From: Simmondsia chinensis
Lineage: Eukaryota; Streptophyta; Magnoliopsida; Caryophyllales; Simmondsiaceae
Length of the DNA stretch: 64,000 nt
Assembly: GCA_018398585.1 (NCBI GenBank)
Contig: JAGTTD010000008.1
Location: 24,761,172-24,825,171 of the forward strand
Direction of reading: 5' to 3'
In this document: piece by piece, positions 1-11,740 of the stretch
Position numbering within the stretch: the stretch's first letter is position 1
Layout of the letters: each line of letters begins with the position of its first letter
Translations under genes and position numbers: made by a program
Notes under the pieces: model-generated
Databases searched by the model: none
The model's input: the letters and a program-made list of their open reading frames with translations, nothing else
Told to the model about the DNA's origin: nothing

Positions 1-560
1 TCATCGAGAAATGTACTGCACGCCTCCTCAGCCTTCGCGCTTCAACCTTGTTCTCAGGCAACTTACCGTGCAGGATAAAGTCCAAGATCGGACGCATCCA
101 ATCACTCTCATGTTGGACTTGCATCACGTTCACGATTGCGACCTTATCTACGTACTTAACGTTAGATTCTCGGATGTGGACCCATCCGTCTGGGTCCCTG
201 CCCTTTGTGCTGGCTAGACGGCTTAACTCATCAGCGCGGTAATTGCTTTCTACCGAAATGCTCCGTATGCTGAAGCCCTGGAACTCTGAGACCTTGGTTC
301 GAACCAATTCCAGGTATCGAGACAGATGAGGCTCTTTTACCTCATAACTACCTATAACTTGGTTTACCACCAGTTCTGAGTCACTGTGGGCTTCCACATG
401 AACTTCTCCAGCAGTCTTGGCGAGGTCCATACCGAGAAGCAGCGCTTCATATTCAGTTTCATTATGTGTTGCTTTGAAGTGTAATCTTACCGCGTGCTCG
501 TCTCATTCCCCTTCAAGGTTGATCAATACCACGCCCACGCCTCGACCTTCTGAATTTACC
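1..560 (-). pseudogene. Second, archaeal-type RNase H of the Tat-type element
   Basis: It begins at the MDGS motif and continues past a single TGA (about 502) into NETEYEALLLGM and SDSELVVNQ. These are the D, E and D catalytic motifs of archaeal-type RNase H as added in plant Tat elements. The frame then stays open to the window edge, heading toward an integrase that is not seen. Only one stop breaks this domain. Confidence 0.8.
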
Positions 561-1339
561 GAGCCGTCCATGAAGATTTTCCAAACGAGCATCTCTTCCA
601 GAGCTTCCGCCTGCCCAAGCGCCCCTATTTCGAAATCACATTCTACCAGAAAATCTGCCAGAGCCTGAGCCTTGATTGCTTTCCAAGGTTGGTACTGTAT
701 GTCATATTCTGAGAGCTCAACCGCCCACTTGAGCATCCATCCTGAGCAGTCCAATTTGGAAAGCAATTTCTTGAGTGGTAGATTGGTAAGGACAATGACT
801 TCATGGGACTGAAAGTACGGTCTCAACTTGCGCGCTGCCGTGATCAAGGCGAGGGCGGTTTTCTCAATCGTGGGATACCTTTTCTCTGGATCTTTGAGAG
901 TTTGGCTTACAAAATACACCGGTAGCTGTCACCCTTGCCGGTCGGCTATCAGGACCGCACTTGTAGCATTTTCTGAGACGGCCAAATAAAGTCCCAATTT
1001 CTCTTTGGATTCAGGTGAGGTGACTACTGGCAGGTGCGCCAAGTGCCGTTTCAGCTGGTCAAAGGCGCCTGCACACTCCTCGTTCCAAAGGAAGGGTTGC
1101 TTCCCACGCAGTATTTTGAAGAACGGCAAAGCTTTCTTAGCGGCCCGACTAATGAAGCGGCTGAGTGAAGCCATGTAGCCAGCCAACTTTTGCATGTCTT
1201 TAGGGCAACGAGATGGCTTTAGACCGAGTATGGCCTGTACTTTTTTAGGGTTGGCTTCGATTCCTCGTGAATTTACGATGAAGCCCAAGAATTTACCTTC
1301 TGGCACGGCAAACAAGCACTTTTCTGGGTTTAGCTTCAT
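503..1339 (-). pseudogene. RT connection and first RNase H of the Tat-type element
   Basis: The frame from 1339 holds the conserved FLGFIVNSRGIEANP segment after the RT palm and the Y-M-A-S-L-S-R-F-I-S-R motif. A stop near 925 separates it from the retroviral-type RNase H (YFVSQTLKDPEKRYPTIEK, then VLTNLPLKKLLSK and the ALADFLVE end). The same frame continues into the start of a second RNase H at MDGS (about 550). Confidence 0.8.
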
Positions 1340-2122
1340 AGGTTATCCTCGAAGTGCTTCCAAAGCTTCTTTTAGGTCGGAGAAATGATTGAGTGTGCAT
1401 TTTGACTTAACTATCATATCATCGACGTAGACCTCCATATTGCGTCCTATTTGTGGCACAAAAACTTTGTTGACCAGCCTTTAGTAGGTGGCTTCCGCAT
1501 TCTTAAGCCCAAACGGCATTGCTTTGTAACAGTGCGTTCCCTCACCCGTGATGAAGGTCGTTTTCTCCTCGTCGGTCGGGTGCATTTGAATCTGATGATA
1601 CCCTGAGAAGTCGTCCATGAAACTGAACAGCTCACAGCCCGCTGTGGAGTCTACCAGCCGGTCAATTTTGGGCAGTGGGTAAGAATCCTTGGGACAAGTC
1701 TCATTGAGATCTGTAAAGTCGACGCTCATCCTCCAGTTCCCGTTAGACTTTTTTACTAATACTACATTGGCCAGCCATTCAGGGTATAAAACTTCCCGTA
1801 TAAACCCAGCCTGGGACAGTTTCTCCACCTTGGCCTTGATGGAGTCGTTACGTTCCGTGCAGAAGATGCGGCTTCGTTGTTTAACCGGTGTCTTGTTGTC
1901 TCGAACGTTGAGTTGGTGTGTGATCACCTCAGGCGATATTCCATGCATTTCCTTGGAGGTCAAGGCAAAAACGTCTCGGTATTGTCTCAAGAGTCCACCG
2001 ATTTCTTCGCGCAGGTGTCGAGGGAGGGAAGTGCCCCAGGTAAGTGTAACATCCAGGCTCCAGTTCGTACTTTTCCAGAGGCGGTGAAGAAGGGTGTTCT
2101 TGTGGCGGTGAACTTGATTCAA
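1340..2122 (-). pseudogene. Reverse transcriptase of the Tat-type element
   Basis: The RT fingers and palm are readable: a WRMSVDFTDLN motif, the PLPKIDRLVD segment, FMDDFSGYHQI and MPFGLKNAEATY. After a stop near 1481 the catalytic YVDD box is intact at 1418-1429 (minus strand). The domain copies element RNA to DNA. Stops after ATY and before the RNase H connection interrupt the polyprotein, so it cannot be made as one chain. Confidence 0.85.
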
Positions 2123-2657
2123 GAGGCTCAGCAGCCATTACCGCCAAGTTGGAGAAAGTGTGATAATATTCTGAGAGCGCCCCATGCCTGCCTCGTATGG
2201 TCATAATGCTCCCTGTGTCTGCTTCAAATTTCATTGCCAGGTGATACGTAGATACTACCACCCTTAGCCGATTTAGGGAGGGTCTTCCCAAGATGACGTG
2301 ATAGGAGGAGGGAGCGCTAATAACGAGGAATTCTATCTTAACCGTACGTTGATCATTCTCATTCCGGAAGACTGTGAGCAACGTTACCTTGCCTTACGGA
2401 AGAACGGGCACCCCTATAAAGCCCACAACAGGATATGGAGCTGGTGAGAGCGCAGTGAGCGGTATACTCATCCTGTTGTAGCATTCCAAAAACAAAATGT
2501 CCGCAGAGCTTCCCTGATCGATCAAGATTCTCTGTACCGTGTGCTTACAAATGTCGGCAGTAACCACCAGGGGGTCTTCTTGCAGTGCGTCCACTCCCTG
2601 GGCATCCTCCTTAGTGAAACTGATACACTTGGGCACATTCTTGGCTGCGTCCATCAC
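1929..2657 (-). pseudogene. Aspartic protease region of the Tat-type element
   Basis: Two frames separated by a stop at about 2394 together make up a retropepsin. The first carries the active-site segment DQGSSADIL. The second carries the flap-end motif ILGRPSLNRL and the STYHLAMKF segment that follows protease in Tat elements. The enzyme would cleave the Gag-Pol polyprotein. The usual DTG triad reads DQG here, a variant I recall in this lineage, so I do not treat it as inactivating. The stop between the two halves is inactivating. Confidence 0.75.
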
Positions 2658-2891
2658 CCTTTTTGTGACCTTTGCTTCCCTTTTTGACTAGAGGGGAGCA
2701 AACTTTGGGGTGATGGTAGCAATGACCTTAGCCGCCATATCCTCAGGGCGTTTTTCACTTTCGTGGTTGGTTTGGGCTTTTCCAGCTCTCATCTTTTTCA
2801 ACGTTGTATATTCCTCCCATTGGCCGGTGTGCTCGGCCTCTGTGAGACGAAAGTCCAAAGCTCAACAATTGGCGGTGTCATGAGTTGAGAC

Positions 2892-3953
2892 CTAGTGATA
2901 CGCACACCAGGTTGATTTACTGCCACCCAAGGGGGAGGGTTTCCGGTCTCTAGGCGGCCCCTTAGGCTCCCTCGTTTTTACCTCCAAAAGGTGACGAGGT
3001 GCGGGATGTTGGTTCAGAGTCTTAGGAACGGGTACAGGTCTTCTAGCAAACCGGACGTTGTCCCGGGGTGGCCGGGGGCGGTCCTTTGATCCTACTAACG
3101 CTTGAACCATTCCGGCCCTGGGTGTCACCTGCATGACATCCTCTGCCAAGATGTATTTATTGGCCTTCTCCCACAACTCATCAATGGTGGAGAGTGGTCC
3201 CTTTGCCAATGCAAACCTGAAGTTAGAATTCTGTAATCTATTGGCAAAAGCGGTAATTGCCGTTTCATCGGATAAGATAGCGACATCGATCATGGCTCGC
3301 GTGAACCGCTTCACATAGCTTCTTAGTGGTTCGGCCTCTTGCTGTTGTAGTTTCAGAAGGTGTGCTGCCGTCCTGCGCCTTCGCTTATTGCTGACGAAAT
3401 GCCGAGCGAATCTCTCAGAGAGATCCGTAAAGCTATCCACGGATGAATTTGGGAGGTTGGCGAACCAACTTTGTGTGACTCCCTTCAAGGTAGCTGGGAA
3501 ACATTTGCACCAAGCATCCTCCCCCATGTCCTGTAGATACATCCGTGCCATGAAGCCGGCCAAATGGTCTTCCGGATCTTGAGTACCATCGAACAGATCG
3601 ATGTTTGGGATTTTTACTTTACCCACTAGCGCTGACAAAATTCGAGGCGTGAATGGCGAGTGGGTTCCTGGCATGATGTTAATTGCAGACGATTTGGAAA
3701 TCCTCCGGGAGTCCCTCTTGGGATGGTTTGGATAGGCGCTCGGCGCAGAGGCTGTTGCTCGGGTTGAGCTTAGGGTCTGGGTGTGTGGGGACGCGGCCGT
3801 AGATAGGCCAGGCTCCGGGACGTATTCTGTGTTGTTGGTGGGCACGTGTGAGAAAAGCTGATGTATTTGATGTTGAAGTTGCTCAAACTGACCTTGGGTT
3901 ACATAATTGAGGTTGTGATGCTCCCCCTGAGAGGAGTGACTAGTGTTTGACAT
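2892..3953 (-). pseudogene. gag: gag of the Tat-type element
   Basis: The capsid-type Retrotrans_gag domain is clear in the middle third (an FDGTQDPEDHLAGF motif, then a W-F-x-N-L-P motif). It is followed by a basic, proline-rich stretch and the start of a zinc-knuckle-like segment (WCAYH) where the frame stops; similar sequence continues past the stop to about 2840. I chose the MSNTS methionine at 3951-3953 because Tat-type gag proteins often begin this way; an in-frame methionine lies 27 bases upstream. It would form the virus-like particle. The frame is open for about 350 codons, but the element is broken downstream. Confidence 0.8.
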
Positions 3954-3974
3954 GAGAAGAGTTTTTAATGCCCT

Positions 3975-3992
3975 TCCCACAGACGGCGCCTA
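3975..3992 (-). other. Primer binding site, tRNA-Asp type
   Basis: In element sense the sequence just inside the LTR reads TAGGCGCCGTCTGTGGG. It resembles the TGGCGCCG-type primer sites of plant Ty3 elements, thought to pair with tRNA-Asp, with a changed first base. Confidence 0.6.
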
Positions 3993-3994
3993 TT

Positions 3995-4526
3995 TGTTTA
4001 TGGTGTTTTTAGTTGGGTTCTTGGGGGTGGAACGAGACTCAAGTTCCTTCTTCTGCTTGTGAGGCCCTTCTCCCTATTTATAGGGAAGATGTGAGTGTTC
4101 CCCAAGCAATGATAGGGGTTACCGCTTGCGGGTATTTAGGGAAGAGGACAGTGATGGCTCCCTGACCTTTTACCGTCAGGATTGGTTGGTCTGGGGGGGA
4201 CGGTAGTGATTCCTGGATCCCATATCGCTTGGTTCAGCCTGTCGAGGGAGGCGGTAGTGGTTCCTGAGCTACTTGCCATTCCAGGGTGGCCATGTGGGGA
4301 GGGGGTAGTGGCTCCTGGGCTCGTTACCGTCCCTTGGTGGCCATATGGGGAGGCGGTAATAGCTCTTAGGCTCGTTACCATCCCCGGGTGGCCATGTGAG
4401 GAGGCGGTAATGGCTCATGGGCACGTTACCGCCTAGGGGTTACTTTTATATTATCCAATACCCAACTTCTATGCAGCTTAAAAAACGCGGAAAGAAGACA
4501 ATAACGCCACAAGCTGAGCGATTCTC
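3995..4526 (-). repeat. 5' LTR of the Tat-type element
   Basis: In element orientation the LTR ends in CACCATAAACA, immediately followed by a primer-site-like sequence. It includes the GC-rich 51-bp minisatellite. The far end near 4526 is inferred and I could not find a clean terminal dinucleotide there. Confidence 0.6.
4272..4435. repeat. 51-bp minisatellite, about three copies, inside the Tat LTR
   Basis: The motif GGTGGCCAT recurs at 4285, 4336 and 4387 and GTTACC at 4323, 4374 and 4425, giving an exact 51-bp period. More diverged copies containing GGCGGTAGTGG extend left to about 4140. It is GC-rich, unlike the AT-rich DNA to its right. Confidence 0.85.
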
Positions 4527-7330
4527 AGAAAGCAACACTTTGTTAGAGGTTTGAGTTTTACCCCCTTTTTTCTTTTTCTTTTTTTTTTTTTTTTTGGGAT
4601 CAGGAGGCTTGATACTATATTAGTCCATCAATATTTTAGGATACAAAATTAAATAATAATGTAAACTCCGTATAAACCTCATGCACCGATTAGAGGTACA
4701 TAGAAGGAATTAGGAAGAATTGAGAGAGAATTAGGGTTAGATAAGAGAATGAGAGAGAGAAAGAGAGAGAATCGCTCGGCTCAAATTGAATTGTGAGAGA
4801 ATCCGAGTTTTACCCTTTTTCTCATTTTTTGTTTTATTGGATCAAGAGGCTTGATAATACTTTAGGATTAAAAAATAAAATAATAATATAAACTCCATAT
4901 AAATTGACAAGGAGTTCAAAGTATTGGGCAGTATAATTGTCCTCACCACTAAGTATACTATCACTATTTGAAAATGAAAGCTACATAATGGTATGAATGA
5001 TGGTGTATAGTGTATTCTACATTTAGACAATTTTAGCTAGGCTCAAAAGTTTCTTTTATCATGATCAGGAGGCTTGATAATATATTATTCCATCAAAATT
5101 TTAAGATACAAAATTAAATAATAATGTAAACTCTGTAAAATCTGATGCACCAATTAGAGGTACATAGAAGGAATTAGGAAGAATTGAGAGAGAATTAGGA
5201 TTAGAGAAGAGAATGACAGAAAGAGAAAGAGAAAGAGAATCGCTCGGCTCAAATTGAATTGAGAGAGATTTTGAGTTTTGCCCTTTTTTCATTTTATTTT
5301 TTTGGATCAAGAGGCTTGATAATATTTTAGGATTAAAAAAATAAAATAATAATGTAGACTCCATATAAATTGCCAAGACGTTCAAAGTATTGGGTAGTAT
5401 AATTGTCCTCACCACTAAATATACTATCACTATTTGAAAATGAAAGCTATGTAATGGTGATGAATGACAGTGTATAGTGTATTGTACATTTAGACAATTT
5501 TAGCTAGACTCAAAGGTTTCTTTTATCATTATCAGTGTTGCCAATATTACTTATATTTTTGGGTAGTAATAAAAAGATAAAATGGTGGGAATAAATTTCG
5601 GTGCAAATTATAAAATTTTTGAATAATATTTTGTAATATTAAAAATTCAACTTTGTATAATATTATTTCAATATGCTCACAAAGCAACACTTTGGTAAGA
5701 GGTTTGATTTTAAATGTTTTTAATTTGTACTCTTTTTTGGATCAGGAAGTTTGACTATTTTATAGGTACTTATGTTGCCAATATTGGACATGATGATGAT
5801 AATATATTAGTCCTTCAATATTTTCAGTAAAAAATTAGCAACTGCGGGGAACAAAACTAAATTATAATGTAAACTCCATATAAATTTCCAAGGAGTTCAA
5901 ATTGTTGGGCAGTATAATTGTCCTCACCACTAAGTATACTATTACTATTTGAAAATGAAAGTTACATAACATTGATGAATGATAGGTATAGTGATTGTGC
6001 ATTTCGACAATTTTAACTAGGCTCAATAGTTTCTTTTATCAATATTAGTGTTGCCAATATTACTTATATTTTTGGTATTGCCAATTTATTGAACATGGAA
6101 ATGATAAAAATCCTGCCTTGTATAATATTATTTCAATATGTTTAGAAAACAACACTTTGGTAAGAGGTTTGAGTATAATTTTTTTCTATTTATACTTTTT
6201 TCTTGGATCAAGAGGTTTGACTATTCTATAGGTCCTTTTGTTGTCAATATTGGACATGATGATGGTAATATATTAGACCTTCAATATTTTTAGTAAAAAA
6301 TTAGGAAATAGGGGAAAAAAAACTAAATTATAATGTAAACTCCATATGAATTGCCAAGGAGTTCAAACTGTTGGGCAATATAATTATCCTCACAGCTAAA
6401 TATATTATCACTATTTCAAAATAAAAGTTGCATAATGATGATGAATGATATCGTATAGTGTATTGTACATTTAGACAATTTCAACTAGGCTCAATAGTTT
6501 CTTTACACTTTTTTTCTTCCAAGAAAATTAGATCATTAAAAATTTTAAAAAGGAAGTTTAGAACTTAACTCTTTCCCCTTTTTCCATTTGACTGCCAATA
6601 TTACTTATGTTTTTGGCAAGAGGTTTGAGTTTCTACCCTTTTTTTCTTTTTTTGGGATCAAGAGGCTTGATAATATATTAGTCCTGCAATATTTTAGAAT
6701 AAAAAAAAAATCAAATAATAATGTAAACTCCCTAGAAATCTGATGCACCGATTAGAGGTACATCGGAGGAATTAGGATGAATTGAGAGAGAATTAGGGTT
6801 AGATAAAAGAATTAGTGAGAGAGAGAGAGAGAATTGCTCTGTTCAAATTAAATTGTTAGAGAATTTGAGTTTTACCCATTTTTTTTCCTTTTCTTTTGGG
6901 ATCAAGAGGCTTGATAATATATTAGTCTTTCAATATTTTAGGCTAAAAAATTAAATAATAAAGTAAACTCCATATAATTGTTGGGTACTATAATTGTCGT
7001 CATCATTAACTATTATATCACTATTTAAAAATGAAAGTTATGTAATGGTTATGAATGATAGCGTACAATGTATTGTACATTTAGACAATTTTAGCTAATA
7101 GTTTCTTTTATCATTGTCAGTGTTGCTAATTTAATAAAAGTTACTTATGTTTTTGGTATTTCCAATTTATGAACATCAAAATAATAAAAAGATGAAATAG
7201 TTGGAATAAATTTTGGTGCAAATTATAAAATATCTTAATAATATTTTCAAATATTAAAAATTTAGCTTTGTATAATATTATTTCAATATGTTCAGAAAGC
7301 AACACTTTGGTAAGAGGTTTGGGTTTAAAT
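4527..7330. repeat. AT-rich higher-order tandem array (modules A and B)
   Basis: Two modules alternate. Module A (about 4600-4815, 5063-5282, 6655-6880) runs from GAGGCTTGATAATATATTAG through a GA-rich stretch to GAATCGCTCGGCTC. Module B (about 4838-5060, 5302-5535, 5740-6045, 6200-6500, 6898-7110) contains ATAATTGTCCTCACCAC and GACAATTTTAGCTAGG. The CCTCACCAC anchor recurs at about 4939, 5407, 5924, 6388 and 6998, so spacing is 464-610 bases. Copies differ by insertions. No coding content is seen; small open frames here are AT-rich chance runs. Confidence 0.85.
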
Positions 7331-7922
7331 TTTTTTTAATTTATACTTTATACGATGATATTCTTTGCGCCTCTTTTTGGAATATATTCACTTTTTCTTA
7401 ATCCTTAAAATTAATATTGATATATTTTGCTATCATAAAGTTCCTTTGCTATTTTTGGGATTTCCTACCGATGGCATGTTGAATTTAAGATATATTCAAA
7501 GAATTGTGAATGCTTTGAAGGTATATATTACTAATGAAACTTTATATTATGCTTACGACTTCAAACTAATCTTTACTTAACTTTCGATAAACTGTATAAA
7601 TGTTTGTATTACTTTGTTTTAATTCAAAGTAAGAAATTCCTTTTGCCTACATAGTGTCCATGGATTTTGGAGATTTCAGCTTCTTAAGTTTATGTTAGTA
7701 GCATTGAAATATGATCGGTATAACCATAATTTTTATTACGACCTTATCTATTAGTTTTATTAATAATATTTAGTCGTAATATTATAAGAAAAGGCACGTA
7801 TACTAAGGTTACAGATTGATGGACGATGCTGCGATCTTAAATTCGTACTATTTGGAGATCCATAAAGTGATTTTTATAACCACAAGTGCATTCCCTTACT
7901 ATAGTACAAATTTGGACATCGG
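7331..7922. other. AT-rich spacer, nothing recognised
   Basis: This lies between the end of the repeat array and the RPA-like gene. I see no convincing domain, transposon end or RNA gene. A 71-codon frame at 7365-7580 has a composition like translated AT-rich DNA. Confidence 0.5.
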
Positions 7923-10038
7923 CAGTAGGCCTCATAAACTACATCCCAATCGCGCATGTCGGACCCACAACACTTGGAGTCAACATTCGATGTCGACTAA
8001 TGCGCAATCGGGGAATCCAATCGTACACAACAATGAACAAAGTACACACCTCTTGGATTATGACATTCATGGATTCTCAGGTATGAAGTACTTTCTACTT
8101 TCAGTTGTAGTCCCCACTTAATCCACTTTATTGCAACTAACAAATGTAAACATGCACAGCGTAACGTCATACCAATTATCATTGGAGAGACAGACATCGC
8201 AAAATGGCAGGGAAGATTTGAAGTAGGAAAAGTTTATTCAATCCTTCAACTTGAAGTTCTTCCCCATACGAAAGGACCAAAAATAAGAGGCCACAACTAT
8301 GAACTGAAATTCAAAAAACAAACAACAATCAAACTGATCACAGAAGAACAAAGTGTAGACATCCCTTTTCGAAAAAGAGAAACAATAGATTTCAATGATC
8401 CCGTGCAATACCAAGGAAGACAAAATACATACGTTGGTAAGTATTACAAAATGAGGAACAAAAATATATATTCAATGCATAAATATATATTCAATGCATG
8501 CGATTACATAACATGTATCATTTTTTAGATATAATAGGAATAGCGATTGCCGTAACTCCAATTTCAACAACTACACAAACAAAAACGAAGTTGAGTGAGG
8601 TGTTTCTATGTGACAAGAGGTAACTTCCAAAATTATAAGGATGGAACTAATATATTTTGAATTGTAATACAACCCACACCGACAATTCATATAGGTTTAG
8701 AACTGTTTGCCTATCAATGTGGACCAACTTTGCAACCAACCAAGGCAGTTTACTTATTGAGCAACATCAGAATGATAAATGTCCTGCAAGCATTGCAATT
8801 AGACGTGAAAAATTACCACAATATGAGTTAATGAAAACCCTCTAATGCTTGTTGCATAGCTTAAATTGTGATAAAGTAGAAAATAATACATCCCATGCAA
8901 CCATTAGTACCTCGGTGGCAACTAATGCAAGATCAATGTTGTTGATCAACCTAGATAATGCACGTACAAAAGAATTGCATAGATGGTAAACTTACTTCTC
9001 AAAATATTACAATATAATTTTTGAGAAACAATACAATAACAAAACATATTCGAATAATATAGGTATGCTGAGAATGATGAGGCACAACGAAGAATAAAAT
9101 GGTTGCACCGAAAAGTCATTACTGTCATCCAGACAGAGATATACTTTCACGCAAATCCAATAAGAATAGAGCAAATGCTCATGGATGCCAAATGTAAGCG
9201 CTTCCTTACAACATAACTTCCAAGTTTAAAAATATCTCCCAATAACATCTGCTTGCATCCAGGTCACACATTTCAAGCTATTGGTTACAATTAAAGAGTT
9301 TGATGCCACAGGTGGTTACACATACACAGCGTGCAAAATCTGTAAGAAAAAAGTGACATGCCAAAATGGGACATTTTATTGTGACAAATGCAAAAGAATT
9401 GTGCAAATAGAAGAAAGGTAACACAAAACAATTGATGAACATGGATGATTAGAAATGATAATGTGTCTATATACTAATTTAAAAAACTTAACCTTATAGG
9501 TTCATGCTCAAAGTAAAAGTGGAAGATAAACCCAAATTAAAATTGATTGTTATAGTTTTTGGCAAGAAAAGAGAAAGGTTGACCAAAAGCACTGTTGAAC
9601 ACTTCTGTGAAGTCTCATTACAGGAATACCGCTTCATTCGATCACCAAATACACAATACTAAGACATACAACTAACATATTCATAAACACACAAGTCCAT
9701 GGAGATGACTTGATTGTCGTGTTCTTGGTAGAATTAATAGAAACAAACTAGATATTTGTCATTGAGAGTCCATGACCTCCCAACATCAATGGAAACCCAA
9801 CTGTTATACTGATAACAAAAGTATTTTGGGAAGAAGAATGTAACTACATAGCCAACCAATGCCAACATGAACAGCGATCCATTGAATAAACATCAGCACA
9901 CGATTTCAAGTCAAACCAATAAAATACAAGGTAATTCCAAAAAAATGCATATCATTTTATAATATTTGATAGAGATTGTTAATCAAATAGTTTTCTCATT
10001 GTAGGGACCATTCGCATTACAATTGGTAGAAGAATGAA
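7923..10038 (+). pseudogene. Replication protein A large-subunit-like gene (RPA1-like), multi-exon
   Basis: Joining plausible exons 7923-8080, 8160-8436, 8529-8619, 8695-about 8840, about 8862-8984, 9063-9193, 9263-9417 and 9500-9660 gives a chain with RPA70 hallmarks: DBD-A (KWQGRFEVGKVYSI, NYELKFKKQTT), the DIIGIAIAV opening of DBD-B, the INLDNARTKELHRWY end of DBD-B, and a DBD-C zinc ribbon (CKICKKKV...CDKCKRIV). Introns have GT-AG ends and phases match through exons 2-4. RPA binds single-stranded DNA in replication and repair. The exon 6/7 junction changes frame as I drew it, and the N-terminal protein-interaction domain is not seen. It could be a decaying host paralogue or an RPA gene carried by a Helitron; no Helitron ends were found. 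Confidence 0.65.
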
Positions 10039-10084
10039 GACCCATACAAAAACAATTTCATTTGCTTTTACTTTTCTTTTTGGT

Positions 10085-10133
10085 TAGGTACAATTTATAT
10101 ACACGAAACAATAATATCCTAATATGCCCCCTC
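10085..10133 (-). repeat. Truncated 3' LTR of the short-LTR copia element
   Basis: In element sense it reads CATATTAGGATATTATTG, matching the start of the family LTR (TATTGGGATATTATT, TTAGGATAATATCC), directly after a GAGGGGG tract. Similarity fades within about 45 bases, so the rest of this LTR is missing. Confidence 0.5.
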
Positions 10134-10144
10134 AATCTAAACGC

Positions 10145-10171
10145 GGGGGGGGGGGGGGGGGGGGGGGGGGG
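10145..10171. repeat. Run of 27 G
   Basis: An uninterrupted poly-G on the plus strand, between the RNase H end and the polypurine-like tract (GATTGAGGGGG in element sense) of the copia element. Homopolymer length is prone to sequencing error. Confidence 0.9.
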
Positions 10172-11740
10172 AAGGATGGGGGATCAACGTGCAGATTGGC
10201 TTTGTGGTAGCAGAAGCGATCAGTAGCCAACCCTTTCGTGAAGATATCAGCAACCTGTTGGATCGTAGGTGTGTATCGAACCTGGATATCACCCTTGACC
10301 ACCTTCTCTCAAACGTAGTTAAAGTCAACATCAACATGTTTACTGCGATCATTGGAGATGGGATTCGCAGCCAGATACGTAGCAAACACATTGTCACAGT
10401 AGAAAAGAATGGGACTAGAATGGCGCAAGCCAAGGTCACGCATAAGATAGCGAATCCAGTCACACTCAGCCACAAAATCCTGGCCACAGCTCGATACTTG
10501 GATTCGGTGGTAGACTTAGCAACCGTTGAATGCTTTTTGGCGTGCCAGGAGATGAGGTTCGGTCTAAGGAATAAGGAAAACTCTGTGGTAGACCGACGAG
10601 TGTCAGGACACCTCCCCTAGTCAGCATCAGCATAGGCAGTGACTGAGGTACAAGGACCAGGAGTGATGGTGAGGCCATGATCAGGAGTGAGCTTGAGGTA
10701 TTGTAGAATGCTTTTCACCATTTGCCAATGGAAAGTCATTGGAACATGCATGAATTGGGACATACGGTTGACCGCATAACATATGTCTAGCCGGGTCATA
10801 GTAAGGTACTGGAGGGCACCAATAGCACGACGAAACACGGAGGGATCATCCAGTAGAGCACCGTTCGCCACAAATTGTTGAACCCGAGCAGGAATAGGAG
10901 TCTGAATAGGTTTGGCTTCAAGCATGTCATGTTTTCTTAGAAGGTCTTGGGTGTATTTATGTTGAGAGAATAATAGGTCATGTCGGGAGTGATGAGCTTT
11001 AATACCAAGGAAGTAGTGAAGTGGACCGAGGTCCTTCATGGCAAATTGGGTAGAGGTGAAGAGTTTGGTAAGGAGATTGGGGTTGGAGCCAGTCAGTATG
11101 ATGTCATCAACATATAGTAAAAGATATATAATGCTGAAAGGGGAATGCTAAATGAAAAGGGAGGGATCTGCCTTACTATAATAAAACCCGAGACTATAGA
11201 GGAACGAACTAAACCTATGAAACCAAGCCCGAGATGCCTATTTCAGGCCATACAAAGTCTTTCGCAGGCAGCATACATGTGTTGGAAATTTCGGATGTAC
11301 AAAACCAGGAGGTTGACGCATGTATACCTCTTTCTTGAGAAAATCGTGTAAAAAAGCATTTTTGACATCAAGTTGGCGAATGGACCAAGAGTTGGTGACA
11401 ACAAGAGCTAGAATAAACTGGATGGTAGTTGGTTTGACAACCGGGCTAAATGTTTCAAAATAATCAAGAACCCCACGCTGATGAAAGCCTTGTGCAAAGC
11501 GATCAACAGAGCCATCTGGTTTATACTTGACTTTATACTTCCACGTGCTCCAAACAACATTTTGAGAGGGGGAAGGGGGGACAAGGTCCCATGTCTAGTT
11601 AAGGATAAGCGCATTAAACTCCTCGGCCATAGCCTCTTGCCACTGAGGATTCTTAGAAGCTTGAGAGAAACACGCGGGTTCCTAGACTACTACAATCGAA
11701 TTGAGGGAAAGGATGTGCTTGGACTTGCAAATGCCGTCTT
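10172..11740 (-). pseudogene. Reverse transcriptase and RNase H of the short-LTR copia element
   Basis: In frame pieces the region reads GVLDYFETFSPVVKPTTI, QLDVKNAFLHD and LYGLKQASRAW, then an intact YVDD at 11103-11114 (minus strand), then MKDLGPLHYFLG and the RNase H motifs (AYADAD, a P-D-T-R-R-S-T-like segment and ISWHAKK). Multiple frameshifts make it non-functional. Confidence 0.8.

Larger units (their letters stand above)
1..4526 (-). mobile_element. Ty3/gypsy retrotransposon, Tat lineage, 5' part only
   Basis: This is a minus-strand LTR retrotransposon running off the left edge. In element order it has an LTR (about 4526 to 3995), primer site, gag, aspartic protease, reverse transcriptase, RNase H and a second archaeal-type RNase H. 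Integrase and the 3' LTR would lie outside the window. The double RNase H and the protease motif DQGSSADIL are typical of the plant Tat lineage. Several stop codons and frame changes show it is inactive. The outer LTR edge is estimated from where the neighbouring AT-rich array resumes (CAGAAAGCAACAC at about 4529), so it is good to perhaps 20 bases. Confidence 0.85.

Noticed and set aside
37..668. Plus-strand frames at 11-217, 48-242 and 417-668
   Set aside because: They are opposite-strand shadows of the RNase H domains of the Tat element.
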